From positions 253,643,956 through 253,707,955 of the forward strand of contig NC_081824.1 in assembly GCF_030867095.1 (NCBI RefSeq): 64,000 bases of DNA, given 5' to 3'. The position numbers were made by a program, and so were the translations under genes. The DNA comes from Alligator mississippiensis (Eukaryota > Chordata > Crocodylia > Alligatoridae). How positions within the stretch are numbered: position 1 is the stretch's first letter; the number at the start of each line of letters is the position of its first letter. Below are positions 12,271-23,716 of this stretch, piece after piece. The notes beneath the pieces were generated by a model that saw only the letters and a list, made by a program, of their open reading frames with translations, did not search any database and was not told the DNA's origin.

Positions 12271-12902
12271 AGATGGGTTGTCTGGGCTAGTTTGGATAAG
12301 GATGATCCTGCCCTTGACCTGGACGGCCTCCAGAGACCCCATTCCCAACGATTCTAGCAAGGGGCCCCGGTGCAGTCCCTGCTCGCTGGCAAGCCGAGCG
12401 CACGGCCCTTTCCATACCGCTTCTGACCAGTGTCCCCCCTGGGTGGATGGTGCCCATGTCTCCCTGGCCCTGGCTCTGCAGCAGGACTGGGTCTTGGAGG
12501 CAGCCCTGCTCCAGCTCTGCGGCTGCAGGCTTTGGCCCTGGTTTCTTTTACCTCAAGGACGCCCCGCACGAGCGCCCCATTCCAGTCCTGCCAACCTCGT
12601 CACCTCTAGCTGAGCACGTGCTCGTGGGTGTGCACAGGTACGCGCGCAACGCGCGGGCATGGGCACTGCGCGTGCGCAGCCGCGCACACCTTCCCCTCCG
12701 CTCCGGCGCTGGGATAAGGCCTCCCCTCCCGAATCAAAGCATGGGGAGGGGAGAAAGGAGGTGTTCATTCTCGGCTTTCGATTGGTGGGGAGGGGTGTCC
12801 GTCTTTGAACTAGCCCAACCCAAAGCCAGCTGTCCGCGTGGCGGGGGCTCTATTGGCTGTAACGGGCAGTCAGTCATGCCTGGCCCCACCCCCATGCTTC
12901 TT

Positions 12903-12950
12903 CTCTCTCTCTCTCTCTTTCTCTCTCTCCCTCCCCCCCGCCTCCCCCCA
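12903..12950. repeat. CT-rich/poly-pyrimidine tract in the promoter
   Basis: Run of (CT)n interrupted by TTT, then CCCTCCCCCCCGCCTCCCCC, just 5' of the duplicated module. It is an ordinary GA/CT tract of the kind common in vertebrate promoters. Confidence 0.85.
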
Positions 12951-13009
12951 CTATTTTAACAGACGGGCACGCTCCATCTCCCCTTTGCCCCGCCCTTTCC
13001 TTCGGGCAG

Positions 13010-13014
13010 CCAAT
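13010..13014 (+). promoter_or_regulatory. CCAAT box, copy 1
   Basis: CCAAT in the context GCAGCCAATGGCGC, 15 bp downstream of a CCCCGCCC GC box (12988-12995). The context fits the NF-Y preference. Binding is inferred, not shown. Confidence 0.55.
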
Positions 13015-13099
13015 GGCGCAGCGGCAGCGGCGGATCACGCCCCGCCTCCTATTTTAACAGACAGTGGCTCCCCGTAGCCCCGCCCTTCCTTCCAAGCAG

Positions 13100-13104
13100 C
13101 CAAT
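13100..13104 (+). promoter_or_regulatory. CCAAT box, copy 2
   Basis: The same 14-base context as copy 1, repeated 90 bp downstream, preceded by a second CCCCGCCC GC box at 13078-13085. Confidence 0.55.
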
Positions 13105-13800
13105 GGCGCGGCGGCGGGTGAGGAGCGCGTTGATTTGCCGAGGCTGCTGCCAATTAGGGAAGACGCGCGTGTTTGCCCCGCCCGTCCCCCGCGGGGGGGT
13201 GGGGCCGCGGCGGCAGCGGTGTCAGTACCTCGGAGAGCGCCGCCGGGGACGGGCGGAAGCAGCGCGGCGGCGGCGGGGCCGGCACCGCAGCACTCCGCAT
13301 TCCCCACCCCCCCCCCTCAAGGAGGGAAATTTCAAACCCAGGCTGGGGGCAGGGGCCGTTGCCCTGCTTACCGGCACCCCCTGGACAGGGGGCTCAGGTT
13401 GCCCGGCGACACCAGCCCGGGGTGGCCTCGGTGTCCTGCACCCAGGGCCAGTGGTGCTGGGTGGCCCCTGCCCATCGCAGCCGGGTGGCACCCTGAGCCA
13501 GCGCAGGGCTGCCCAGAGACCTCTGTGCCTGTGCCAGCAGTGGTGGCCCACTGGCTGTGGGACTGCCCAGCAGCCAGCCAAGGGGGACTGCGGAGGGGTA
13601 GCCCAGTGCCTGGTGGGTGTCCAGGCCGGGGCGGCCACCGTCTAAGCACCAGCGGGGTTTGGGAGGTGTTGGGTGGTGGCTGTGAAGTGTGGCATGGGGC
13701 CCAGGATGGCGAGGGAGAGTTGCCTTCTGCGGTGGTAGCGGTGGGTCGGACGCTCGGGAGCAGGAAAGGCTGGTTCCCCTCCAGGCTGTGAATGGAAAGG

Positions 13801-14458
13801 GTGAGAGGAGGATCAAGGACGGCAGCAATCACTGGCGCTGCTAGGAGAGAGAGATAGACAGATAGCAAGAGGAGCAGGAGGAGGAGGAAGAGGCGGAGGA
13901 GAGAGCAGTGGCAGGGAGACAATCCACTCAGTCATACAGGCAGCAGAAACAACCTCCTTACCTCGTACTGCAAGTGGTTTGGGGGCTTTTGAATGTGGCT
14001 TGTTCGAATAAAAGGCGGAGCAGGAAAGGCAAGTCTGAGGTGATATAGGGAGAGAGAGATGAATCCTGCTTTTTTTGGATGCCGGCGTGCGTTTTAATTT
14101 ATGGTCTTTGATTCTGTTTTTTTGTAACCAAAATATCTCGACTGGAGGTGGATTCTGTGAAAGAATCAGTGGCTGGGCTTGCCAGCCTTTCCTTTTTGAG
14201 CAGACATCCTAATTTTGCCTCTTGTGGAGCTTTTCTTTGATAAAGGACCTTTCCAGGGTAGCTCGTGCATCTGACAAAATGAAGTCTTTGTATTTTTCAG
14301 TCAGTTATACATAATACTGGCATCCTGTTTGGTACAGGGGACTAAAGTGCTGCCTCACTCTTAAGGAACAGCAGTGACTTTTTTTTGCTTCATGTAACTG
14401 AACGTGTTAAGGGACATTATTTCCCTACCCCCAAATCCTTCTAAAGATTTTTTCCAAA
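13801..14458 (+). promoter_or_regulatory. STXBP5L: Probable 5' leader with seven short uORFs
   Basis: Sequence between the CpG island and the main ATG, probably transcribed as the 5' UTR; the transcript start and any leader splicing are unknown. Upstream ATGs all terminate before the main start: 13792-13857 (21 codons plus stop), 13993-14043, 14059-14097, 14079-14111, 14101-14127, 14279-14314 (in the main frame but stopped by TAA) and a start-stop ATGTAA at 14392-14397. This layout suggests inefficient or regulated initiation. If an acceptor at 14299-14300 is used, only the start-stop unit remains. Confidence 0.5.
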
Positions 14459-14662
14459 ATGAAGAAATTTAATTTCCGCAAAGTTTTGGATGGTTTAACT
14501 GCCTCATCACCTGGCGGCAGCAGCGGTGGTAGCAGTGGCAGTGGTGGTGGTAGTGGGGCTGGCACTGGCTCCATGCACTCTGGAGGGACTGCAGGGGCTG
14601 CAGGGACTCCCAGAGAGGAAATCCAGGAGACCCTCATGTCGGATTATTTCCAGATTTGTAAG
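14459..14662 (+). CDS. STXBP5L: STXBP5L (tomosyn-2) first coding exon
   Basis: Encodes the first 68 residues of tomosyn-2, a cytosolic WD40/SNARE-like protein that binds syntaxin and SNAP25 and restrains SNARE assembly and vesicle exocytosis in neurons and endocrine cells (family knowledge). The start reads MKKFNFRKVLDGLTASSPGG, the N-terminus I know for this paralogue; STXBP5 begins MRKFNIRK instead. Residues about 15-50 form a Gly/Ser/Thr-rich linker. Residues 53-68 (EEIQETLMSDYFQICK) match the conserved segment before the propeller. The ATG has A at -3 and no in-frame upstream ATG reads into it. The exon ends at codon AAG, followed by donor GTAAGG (14663), so the junction is phase 0 and fits exon 2. 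The 5' boundary is uncertain: TTTTTCAG at 14293-14300 could be an acceptor for a spliced leader. Whether the linker length is normal cannot be judged here. Confidence 0.95.
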
Positions 14663-14663
14663 G

Positions 14664-17600
14664 TAAGGTTGGAGTGGTTTCTTCCATTAATTTGGTGCTG
14701 GAATAGAGTCAGATAGGATCAAATAAGTTAAAAATGTAAATATCAGGGGGCTTGCTGATGCTAGCATACGTTTCAGTTGATAACTGCAAAGATTGTTTTG
14801 GTTAATCCTGGGGTGATGGAATAGAAATCACACGGTTGTTCTTCCTGGTGCACAGTTGTAGTCAATGAATTCATAGAGATCTTACATTTAGAATCGAGGG
14901 CTCAATCCTGAGCTCATGCTCAGTCCTCCAACTGGTGACATGCTGGGGCTAGATAAGGAAATCAGCAGGAGCTAGTAAGAATAATATTTACAAGACAAGT
15001 GTTAGTTAGCAATTCAAACCAATATACTCTATTTTTAAGTATAGGGAAAGCATTAAATAAGGGTTAAATCCCATGCAATTAATTATATGCATGTTTTATG
15101 TTTTGTTTTATCATTTGGGATGCACTGAACACAAGCTTAGTTATTTTGCTTTGGTATTTGTAGTGAAAATAGTATTATAATACACTTCATGGAACACTGT
15201 GCATTGGATTGGTTTCTGTTTTTCTTAAGCATTAGTCAGATTCTTCAGTGAGAGTTCTGTCCAGGTAAGAAGTATAGGATCATCCTTGTGATTGTGATTT
15301 TTTTTTTAAATATTTTTTCTCCCAAAAGAAGAGCTTCAGTACTCTTCTAAAATACATGAACAGAATCGGTATTCGCTGCTTAGCATTTCTGACCAAATCA
15401 CAATAACAACAAAAAATCTCTTCTAATAAGAAAATGAGATCATGAATCCAGTCTTGCTGTCTTTAGCTCTGACATCAATTCTGTTGACTTTCGCTGGGAG
15501 TTTTGCCTAAGAAAGGACTGCAAAATGGTATCCCTTAATATTAGCTTCTACTCTAGTATTTCTTATAACTAGCAAAAGGAAAATGATTTTATGTGGATTT
15601 TTAAAAATATCTCTGTCACTATTTTAATGCTTTTTTTTCTCTGCTCAAAATAAACTCAGCATTTCAAAGTGTTTGAAATTCACATTTGGCTCAAACTTTG
15701 TGTACATGATTTTAGCTAAGGAAGAGACCTTTCTGTTTTTCTTTGTTTTAATACCTTTCCTTGGTTGAATTGGTTTTCTTGATTTAATACCTTTTCAGAA
15801 TAAAATAAGATAATGTGATGAATGTAAGGTTTATAGATAAAGATAATGACATTTATCTGCTTTAGATAGTTTTGTTTTATTAATCAGTCTTAAAAAAACA
15901 CTTTTGGCTTGAAATTTGGGAAGTGTTCAATCATAACATTCTCTGTTTTGTTTTGGTGGTTTTGAAAAAAAGAAGAAAGATAAATAGGCAAGCTGTTTAA
16001 CCAGGTAGAGTAGTTACTGTGCATGTGTCAACATAAATATTTAAAATTGATGAAGGGCATGTTCTACTCTTGAGGAAATCAGACACCTAGCACACGTTGG
16101 TTGGGGCATAATGTTTGAATCCTATTCCCAGTTAAAGCCGATATCAAGACTGACATGGATTTCAGTGAGTGCAAGATCAGGCCCTGTGTTTCAGTGAGCT
16201 TCTGATTAGGTTCTGGATAGTTAATAATTAAAAGGAGTTTTGCTGTTCTTTGACTCTTGTGATCAGGCTCATGGAGCTAAATTCATCTGTGGTCTACGTA
16301 GGTACAGCTCAGTTATTTCAGTGGCATTGTATCTTTTTAGAACAGGGTTCAATTTGGCCCCTTTTGTGTATTGCTCAATAATACAGTATTTTATCAAACT
16401 TTGCATGCTTTGTTAAGAGCCCTCCCTCCCCTTTCACAGTACAGTCAAAAGAAAATTCAAATAATCAAGAATTTGTTAACATATTATTTCTGACTTAAAT
16501 CCACAAAGACAAGGGAATTTTGAGTTAAGGCTAGAACTCAGCACAGTACTCCACATTTATGCCACTTTACAGTGCCTTAGATTTTATTTGTCTCACAAGA
16601 ATATATTGTGTGTCATATTTAGTGATACTTATTCAGGACACAGTGAATTAAGAACAGTGTCCGTTAATTTTTAGCCCTAACCCTAAATTTCCCTGCTTTG
16701 GCTTAATGTTTCTTTAAGATATTTTTGAGCTGTGACATGTGAGTGTCTTCACAATACACCATTTTTTGGGAAGATTTTGGCAAGCATTTACTCCTTCTCT
16801 GCTTAAAAAGAGTAGTCCTTTCATTCTTTAAAGAACGTATTAATCTGGAAGGTAATAACGTTACAGGAGAGGTTTTGGTTGCAGCAGCACTTGCTTATAA
16901 ATGCCCAATGCTGCAGAGGTGAACTGTATAATATATGAACCATAGACTTTTTTGGATTAAAATGCATTGGCTGAAGACAAGCAAACTTGTCACAATGTTT
17001 GCTCTACAGGTCATCCTTTGTTAGGGCTCATCCAGTTGCAGGGCTTTGCAGTAATCTTATGATTCTGTTTGAATAAACCAACACAGCCCAAGTCCTGCAT
17101 TATGAAGGATACAGGTGCACTGCTGTGCCTGGACAGGCCCCCAGTGAAGCCAGTGGGGCTCTACGCAGGTGCAGCCCTCTGCCTGCATGCTACAGGGTGC
17201 AGGACCAGAGCCATACATCGTGTCTCAGACCAATGGAAAAGAAATGTTGCAAATATTAAAGTAAAGGATAGATCACAATCTAAAATGTGACTTTTGCAGG
17301 CTACTTCTACATAGATCTTTTGTGGTTTCTATTGAATATTATTAAGTTGTCCAGGTGGCATGTCTGTAGGCCTGGTTCTATGGTCTTGGCTCACACAAAG
17401 CACCCATTAGGGCTCATGGCAATTTGAGGTTATTATGGTCTGCAGGATCAGCACAGATAGACCAACCGTCTAGATATTTTCTCAAAATCTCTCAAAAGTT
17501 TTCCTTTTCTTTACTGCTTCTTACATCTTTGTCTAGATGTAAAACAGAAAAGCTGACTCATACTTAAGAATTGTGGGGCCAATCCTGAATTCCTTACTTA

Positions 17601-19706
17601 GGCAAACCTTCCCATGCCAAGTGAATGAGATATTTTTCTTGAATAAAAATTGTAGGATCAAATCTACAGTTAGGATTCTGGTGTTACTAGTTATATATTT
17701 AAGGGTTAGTTCATCTGTTCCATGATATTTTTTGGGTTTTTATCACTGTACTGCCTATCTGAGATGGCAAAAAGTTAATAAAAGGAAATGAAATAGTGCC
17801 TTTTATTTTGAACCAGCAGAGGTACAAATCCTATAGTCTACATGGCTGCCCTTGGGAAGTAGTGTCCATGTGCGAATCATAAAGGTATTGATTACAGTTC
17901 AAATTAGCCAATTCAAATTTGTGATATAGTAACCTCATGCCAAAAACTGATCCTGATCCACTGAAATTAGTAATAAAGTTCACACTGATTTTAATGAGGA
18001 TAAAATTAGTCTCATGTTATCCCTAAAGATCAGGATAATATTCTCATTTTAGTATTAAAAATGTGCTTTTCTGAGAGAGGCTTGTAAGTAAATCCAACCA
18101 GTCTCATTTTAGTATAGAATCTTGGAAGATCACATTTGTGTTGTTGCAAATCTCTTGGGTAAAACTTTGAATGGAAAGAATATAAATAAGGATACTAATA
18201 ATTTTATTACTTTTACAGAAGGTTGGTTGGTAGGCATGCTGTTTCAAGAAGGTTGAATGAGAATGAAGATGTATACTTATCAGATCTATAGTCCTTGTTT
18301 ATGGAAGAATCTCTCCCATTGAGAGCTACCTGAGTTTTTCTTGCTTAAGAACTGCAGAACTGAGCCTATGCTAATGATATATTAATCTGGATATGCAGAA
18401 ATTTTGGGAATCAAGGTCTGAGTTAGGAAAATGAGAACTGTCCTTATGGATGAGACCTGAGATCAGTTTAGTCCAGCACTGTTGTGGCCGGCTCTAGATA
18501 CCACAGAAGAAGGTTCAGGAACCCCACAGTGGGTAGATATGAGATAATCCACCCCTTTGGAAGTATTTTTCAAAAACTCTAAAGCATGAGAGTTGTTTAT
18601 TTCTTCTAAATGTTGTGTTTACATTCACTATTACAACCGAATATTTTTATATATACAAGCAGCCAACATATTCCCCTCCCTCCCCCTCTTTAAATCTTGC
18701 TAAACTCATTGGGTTAATCATGTAGGCATGTAACCAGGGTACAGATTACACATTTTTCAAGAACAACAACATGAGGGCAAGAGACCCCCATGAGGGCCAC
18801 TTTGCAGGTTTTTATTAGCAGCATCGCTTGCAGGATTGATTAGAAGGCTCATGGTTTGGGCAGAGGTGAGGCCTACTAACCCCATTTGATATACAGTTGA
18901 GGGATCTCCTGCCATTGAGATGCATGCCATCAGTAATCATTCTACCAGGACAGCCTCTGCATTTTACTGCAGATCTCTTGTCCCTTTAACAGTATGGCTT
19001 CAGTAGGAGCTGAGAAGCCGGTGGCTGAATCCCTCTCTTGCATATCGATACTGTGTAATAACCTTTTGATTATGGCAATTTAATGTTTTTGGTGCTTGAT
19101 TTGATCTAAGTGATTTGTACTACAATGCATTTTGAATTGGATCCTATTAAGAGATGGAAGTGAGGTTTCCAGAGGAGGAAGGCCATCATTTAAACATTGG
19201 CATAGTCCTTCCTACCTAGTTGTCAGTCAGATTTCTGACTTAGTCAGGATCCAACAGCTGCTCTACATTTTGTGATCTCTTTGTTCTCTTCCAAAATTAT
19301 GGGGTGGGGATGCAAAAAGGCTTTGCTGAGAACACATACTGACCTGCAAACGAGACCAAAACAAGATGCTATCTGATATGATACCTAGTGGCATTCCGTT
19401 CCTGCAATGCAGTGCCAAAGCAGTTCATATCTTATTAAATGTATTCCAGATGCATGATCATTTCTCATTACTCAATTTTTAACCCCTACGAATGACAGAT
19501 GAATTTAGGAAAGTCTGTGCTCATGGGCTGTTAGCTCCTCATAATTCAAAGGGCAGAGTTAAGGTTGTTTCAAGGTTCTTAAGTGTGTGTTTACATACCT
19601 TGATATGTCTGGATTTCTCTTAAATGTAACCTTAACTTCTAATTTCCTGGGGTTATAGGTGCTGGCACCCTATTTTTTCAGTTTCTGGAGAGGAACATTC
19701 AATCCC
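14664..19706. other. Intron 1, first 5 kb: no strong feature
   Basis: AT-rich. Scraps of old amniote repeats are suggested by phrases such as AAGCCAGTGGGGCTCTACGC with GTGCAGGACCAGAGCC (17089-17215). No exon seen. Confidence 0.4.
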
Positions 19707-19709
19707 ACT

Positions 19710-19873
19710 GGGTGTGTCTACACGTGTGTTTTAATACACATTAAAGCATCACAAAAAAGTGCCCTTTCACTAATGTGCATTAAAATAGGCTAATGCACCT
19801 TTTTCTAGTACCTTACAATGGAGGTACTAAATTTAATGTGCGTTAGCAAAAGCTCATTACTGAACATATGCCC
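19710..19873. mobile_element. GTCTACA-ended MITE, TSD ACT
   Basis: Left end GGGTGTGTCTACACGTG; right end complement GGGCATATGTTCAGTA. Flanked by ACT at 19707-19709 and 19874-19876. The interior carries several ATTAAA/GTGCATTA blocks on both strands. Length 164 bp. Confidence 0.7.
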
Positions 19874-19876
19874 ACT

Positions 19877-22007
19877 GAGAACAAAAGGAAATACTTTTAT
19901 TGAGAAGGGCCACCTGAGGGCAGCCTGTGGCTATAGTTCCATTGGTAATAATGGAAAATGGTAGGCATTTAGAAATTCCTTGAAGAGTCTGCTTTAAAAT
20001 TAATTTTAACTCCAGGACTAGTTAAAGGATTTACCTGTAAATTCTCACACAATTCATGTTATATTCAATCTTCCATGATTTTATGGAAGCTTTTTCACCT
20101 CTAACAAAGAATTTGAATCAAAATCCTTGTGTATCAATTTATCTGATCTACTACATTCTTAAAATGTGATAGTCTAGATCCTAAGAGCCTGTATATTTAC
20201 TTACATCCACATAATCAGTGTTAAGAGAATGTTTTGGTTGCAAAGTCAAGCATTCAAAGTGGAGGAACTGATCTAATGAAGGTTGTCTGTGCAACTGTAA
20301 TTTGGCTACTTTATGCAAATACATCGTGATACAGACTTCATTTACATGAAAGCATACCTTTTTCCCATAGCCTTATTTCATTCAGTTTTAGTTGGAAAGG
20401 GGTAACTGAATAGGAAATTACAGTGAATTTTGTAAAAAGTAAAAGTGAACTCCTTATGAAGTGAACAGTGACACCAGGAGTTCATCTGTACTTTAGTGGT
20501 TAATGCACTGAACTGATATATAGATAAACCTGCGTTTGTTAGTGTAAACAATAGGTAATACTTTGGGATCTCTCTTGTGTTATGCAGCTAAGTAAATTAT
20601 GCACATATTGGATCTGCAGATGTGTAGCATACTGTATGTAGTTGATATACAGATGTGCAGCATCCTGTATTTAAAATGGTCTTCCTCCTTATCATTCAGC
20701 TTGTACCCTTATGTTTTCTCATCATGAGCATTCATCACAATGTTATTTGAAAGCTTTGCATGTTATTGAAAGCTACAGAACAGCCCAAGGACTGCATGCA
20801 GCCCAGCAGGGCAATACCAGTGGCCCACCATCATTTTTTTATTAAATTGTTTTATTAAACTGTGACAATTATGTGGTTGTATTGTTTGTTTTGATGTTCC
20901 CTGCTGAAAGTGATTTTGGATGTTTTTTCCTGGTTGGAAAAGAGCTTGTACTGGATTGCAAAGGGGCTAGGAGTGGCCTGGTTCATGGTATTCCACCCTC
21001 TGCATGGTGAGAAAAGGGCCCTTTTCTGAGAGCTTTGGCTCTGTCTAGAAGCTGTGGAAGGAGTTATAAGCAGAGGAGTATGCAGTCTGTGTCTGTGTCT
21101 ATGCGTGTGCGCCCATGCTCACAAGAGCAAATGCCCGCTGGAGTCCATTGAAGCTCCAGAGAGTAAAGCTCCGAGAGCAGGGATGGAGGGCATCAGCTAC
21201 TTGGGGACTGTGGTTGAAAAGGCTGGAGTAGTGGGGCATTGGCAACTAGCTGAGGGCCAGCAGAGAAGCCAGGGACTGAAAAGTAAGCTCTGGCCAGATG
21301 TGACAGTGAAGTGTTAGGAAGTAGTGTGTTTTGAACCATTATTTTATGTTCTGTCTTCTCCAGTTCCATTGGAAGGTTTTTCTCTTTAGTTCTTAAAGTG
21401 GGTCTTTTGTTATCCGCGAAACCTGACTGTCCCTTTAATTGGGTATCTCCCCTCAAGGGGACTTTGCACTCTCACTGCCTTGGCCGACTTGGGGTCCCAT
21501 CATGTAAACAAAAAATGGGATTTGAAAAACAGAGTCTTGTGTCCTGACTGTGAGAAGATTTGCTAATCTGCATGTGCAGTGCAGAATGCATATGTGCTGA
21601 GGGCTGGCACCTGCTCAAAATATATCCTACCAGTCATGGATTCCATTGGAATGGATGTCTTGCAAGTGGCCCTCCATAATATTTGAGCTGTGTATCCCTA
21701 TGTTAGGAATAGTAATGAATTGATATTCACTGCAGCCTTGTGCAGTAGAAAAGCATTGCAGTATTACTCCCATTTTATTGGGAATTGGGATACAGAAAAA
21801 ATTAAGGTTAATATTGTCAAGAGTGCCCAGTAATCTTAAGTGTCTGTCCTGGGACTGATTTTTCAGAATGCTTAGGATTTTACAGCACTTGTGTCTTGAA
21901 AGTGTGGCTCCCAACAATGTTACTTGCAGATGTGAATACTCAGCAGTTCTACCAAGTGGTTCCCAGGTGTCTCAAATTAGACACCCAGAGAATGAGAAAC
22001 GCCCATT
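19877..22007. other. Intron 1 segment, little recognised
   Basis: Mostly unique-looking. A hAT-type scrap lies around 20780-20840 (GCATGCAGCCCAGCAGGGC). The rest shows nothing I can name. Confidence 0.4.
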
Positions 22008-23716
22008 GTTTCATAGCTTCATAGTAGCCAGGGTCAGGAGGGACCTGAACAGATCATCTAGCCTGACCCCCTGCCACAGGTAGGAATGAATGCTGGGTTC
22101 ACAAGACCCCAGACAGGTGATCGTCCAACCTCCTCTTGAATTTGCCCAAGGTAGGAGCAAGGACCACTTCCCTGGGAAGTTGGTTCCAGATTTTGGCCAC
22201 CCTAAATGTAAAATATTGCCTTCTGATTGCTAACCTAAACCTATTCTCCATCAGCTTATGACCATTGTTTCTTGTCACCCCAGGTGGTGCTGGGGAGAAA
22301 AGGGCTCTGCCTATTTGCTTTTGATCTCCCCTGATGAGCTTGTAGGCAGCCACTCGGTCCCCCCTCAGCCTCCTCTTGCTGAGGCTGAACAGGTTCAGGT
22401 CCTTCAGTCTCTCCTCATAGGGCCTGTCCTGCTGCCCTCTCACCAAGCGGGTGCCCCTCCTCTGAACTCTCTCCAGGCTGGCCACATCCCTTTTGAAGTG
22501 TGGCACCCAGTACTGGACGCAGTACTCCAACTGTGGCCTGACCAAAGTCCCATAGAGGGGAAGTATCTCCTCTCTGGACCAGCTTGAGATGCACCTTTGG
22601 ATGCATGACAAGGTACAGCTGGCCTTGCTGGCTGCGGTCTGGCATTGGCGGCTCATGTTCATCTTGGAGTCAATTATGACTTCAAGATCCCTTTCCACCT
22701 CTGTGCTTTCAAGAAGGGAACTCCCCAGCCTGTATGTATGCTGTGGATTCCTTCTCCCAAGGTGCAGCACCCTGCATTTGTCTATGTTGAACCCCATCCT
22801 ATTCTCATCTGCCCACTTTTGTAGTCTGTCTAAATCTAGTTGCAGCCTCTCTCTCCCTTCAAGTGTCTCCACCTCGCCCCACATCTTAGTGTCATCAGCA
22901 AACTTGGACAACGTGCTTTCCACCCCCTCGTCCAAGTCGCTGATGAAGATGTTGAACAGTGCAGGCCCGAGGGCCAAGCCCTGGGGTACCCCACTGCTCA
23001 CATCTCGCCAGTTTGAGTACAACCCATCCACCACTACTCTCTGGGTGCGCCCCATCAGCCAATTTTTTACCCATTCAACCGTGTAGGCATCAATGCCACA
23101 GTCGCTTAATTTATTGATGAGGATGGGGTGAGAAACAGTGTCAAAGGCCTTCTTAAAGTCTAGAACGCTACATCCATGGTGACACCATCATCCAAGGATT
23201 TAGTTACTTGGTCATAAAAGGCAATCAGGTTGGTCAGGCAGGACCTGCCTTTGATGAACCCATGCTGATTGCCCCTGAGCATGATCTCCCCTGCAGGCCC
23301 CCCACAGATGTGCTCCTTGATGATTCTCTCCAAGATCTTCCCAAGCACCGAGGTGAGGCTTACAGGCCTATAATTACTTGGGTCCTCCTTCCTCCCTTTC
23401 TTGAAAATTGGTTCCACATTAGCCAGTTTCCAATCCCCCGACACCTGGCCAGATGACTACGAATGCTCATACAGCCGGGCCAAGGGCTGCATGATGACCC
23501 CTGCCAGGTCCCACAACACCCTTGGGTGGAGGGCATCCGGACCTGCAGATTTAAAAATGTCTAGCCCTTCCAGAAGATCCTTAACTACATCTGCGCTGAC
23601 TGAAGGCCTGATAGAGCTATCCCCAAGATTGTCCCTGCCTCTGGTAGGTGGGATATCCTGGTCCCTGTTCAAGAAAACAGAGGCAAAGAAACTGTTAAAA
23701 ATTGAGTATGGCATTG
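22008..23716 (-). mobile_element. 5'-truncated CR1 LINE, RT pseudogene
   Basis: On the minus strand, reading from 23716 to 22008: FFASVF..., SAGPDALHPRVL, an in-frame TAG near 23455, then SGDWKLANVEPIFKKG, NYRPVSLTSVLGKILE, GFIKGRSCLTNL, a frameshift near 23160-23180 at the first catalytic Asp motif (expected YLDF), DFKKAFDTVSHPIL, GVPQGLALGPALFNIFI and the intact FADD box (KFADDTKMWG). The final stretch ends KIWNQLPREVV...FKRRLDDHL. The 3' UTR has the CR1 GGTCAGGCTAGATGATCTG-type sequence and ends in about two CTATGAAG/A 8-mers near 22008-22024. The element lacks ORF1 and the endonuclease. It needs at least one nonsense and one frameshift repair, so it is inactive but fairly young. Confidence 0.93.

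Larger units (their letters stand above)
12951..13130 (+). repeat. Tandemly duplicated promoter module
   Basis: Two copies of a roughly 95-bp unit. Each begins CTATTTTAACAGAC (12951 and 13049), continues through a GCCCCGCCC box, a CCTTCC stretch and GCAGCCAATGGCGC, and ends in CGGCGG. Spacing is 98 bp at the left edge and 90 bp at the CCAAT boxes, so the copies differ by a small indel and substitutions. The duplication doubles both the GC box and the CCAAT box. Confidence 0.8.
12240..13800 (+). promoter_or_regulatory. STXBP5L: CpG-rich promoter region of STXBP5L
   Basis: An abrupt change from AT-rich flanks to GC-rich sequence with abundant CpG (for example GCGCGCAACGCGCGGGC near 12640), directly upstream of the first coding exon and in the right orientation. 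It holds CCAAT boxes at 13010 and 13100, GC boxes (CCCCGCCC) at 12988 and 13078, a CT-rich tract at 12903-12950 and several CGG-rich runs at 13200-13290. No clear TATA box was seen, which fits a dispersed CpG-island start. The ORFs here reflect base composition and do not look like genes. The transcription start cannot be placed exactly. Confidence 0.75.

Noticed and set aside
12293..12937. Possible upstream gene sharing a bidirectional promoter
   Set aside because: No exon-like or recognisable protein sequence was seen on the minus strand 5' of the CpG island. The ORFs are compositional.
13064..13922. Several overlapping ORFs (up to 218 codons) in the CpG island
   Set aside because: Open frames on both strands at once are expected from CpG-rich sequence; none shows recognisable homology, and the region lies just upstream of a known gene start.
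16674..16687. Interstitial telomere repeat (CCCTAACCCTAAA)
   Set aside because: Only two units; expected by chance in 64 kb.
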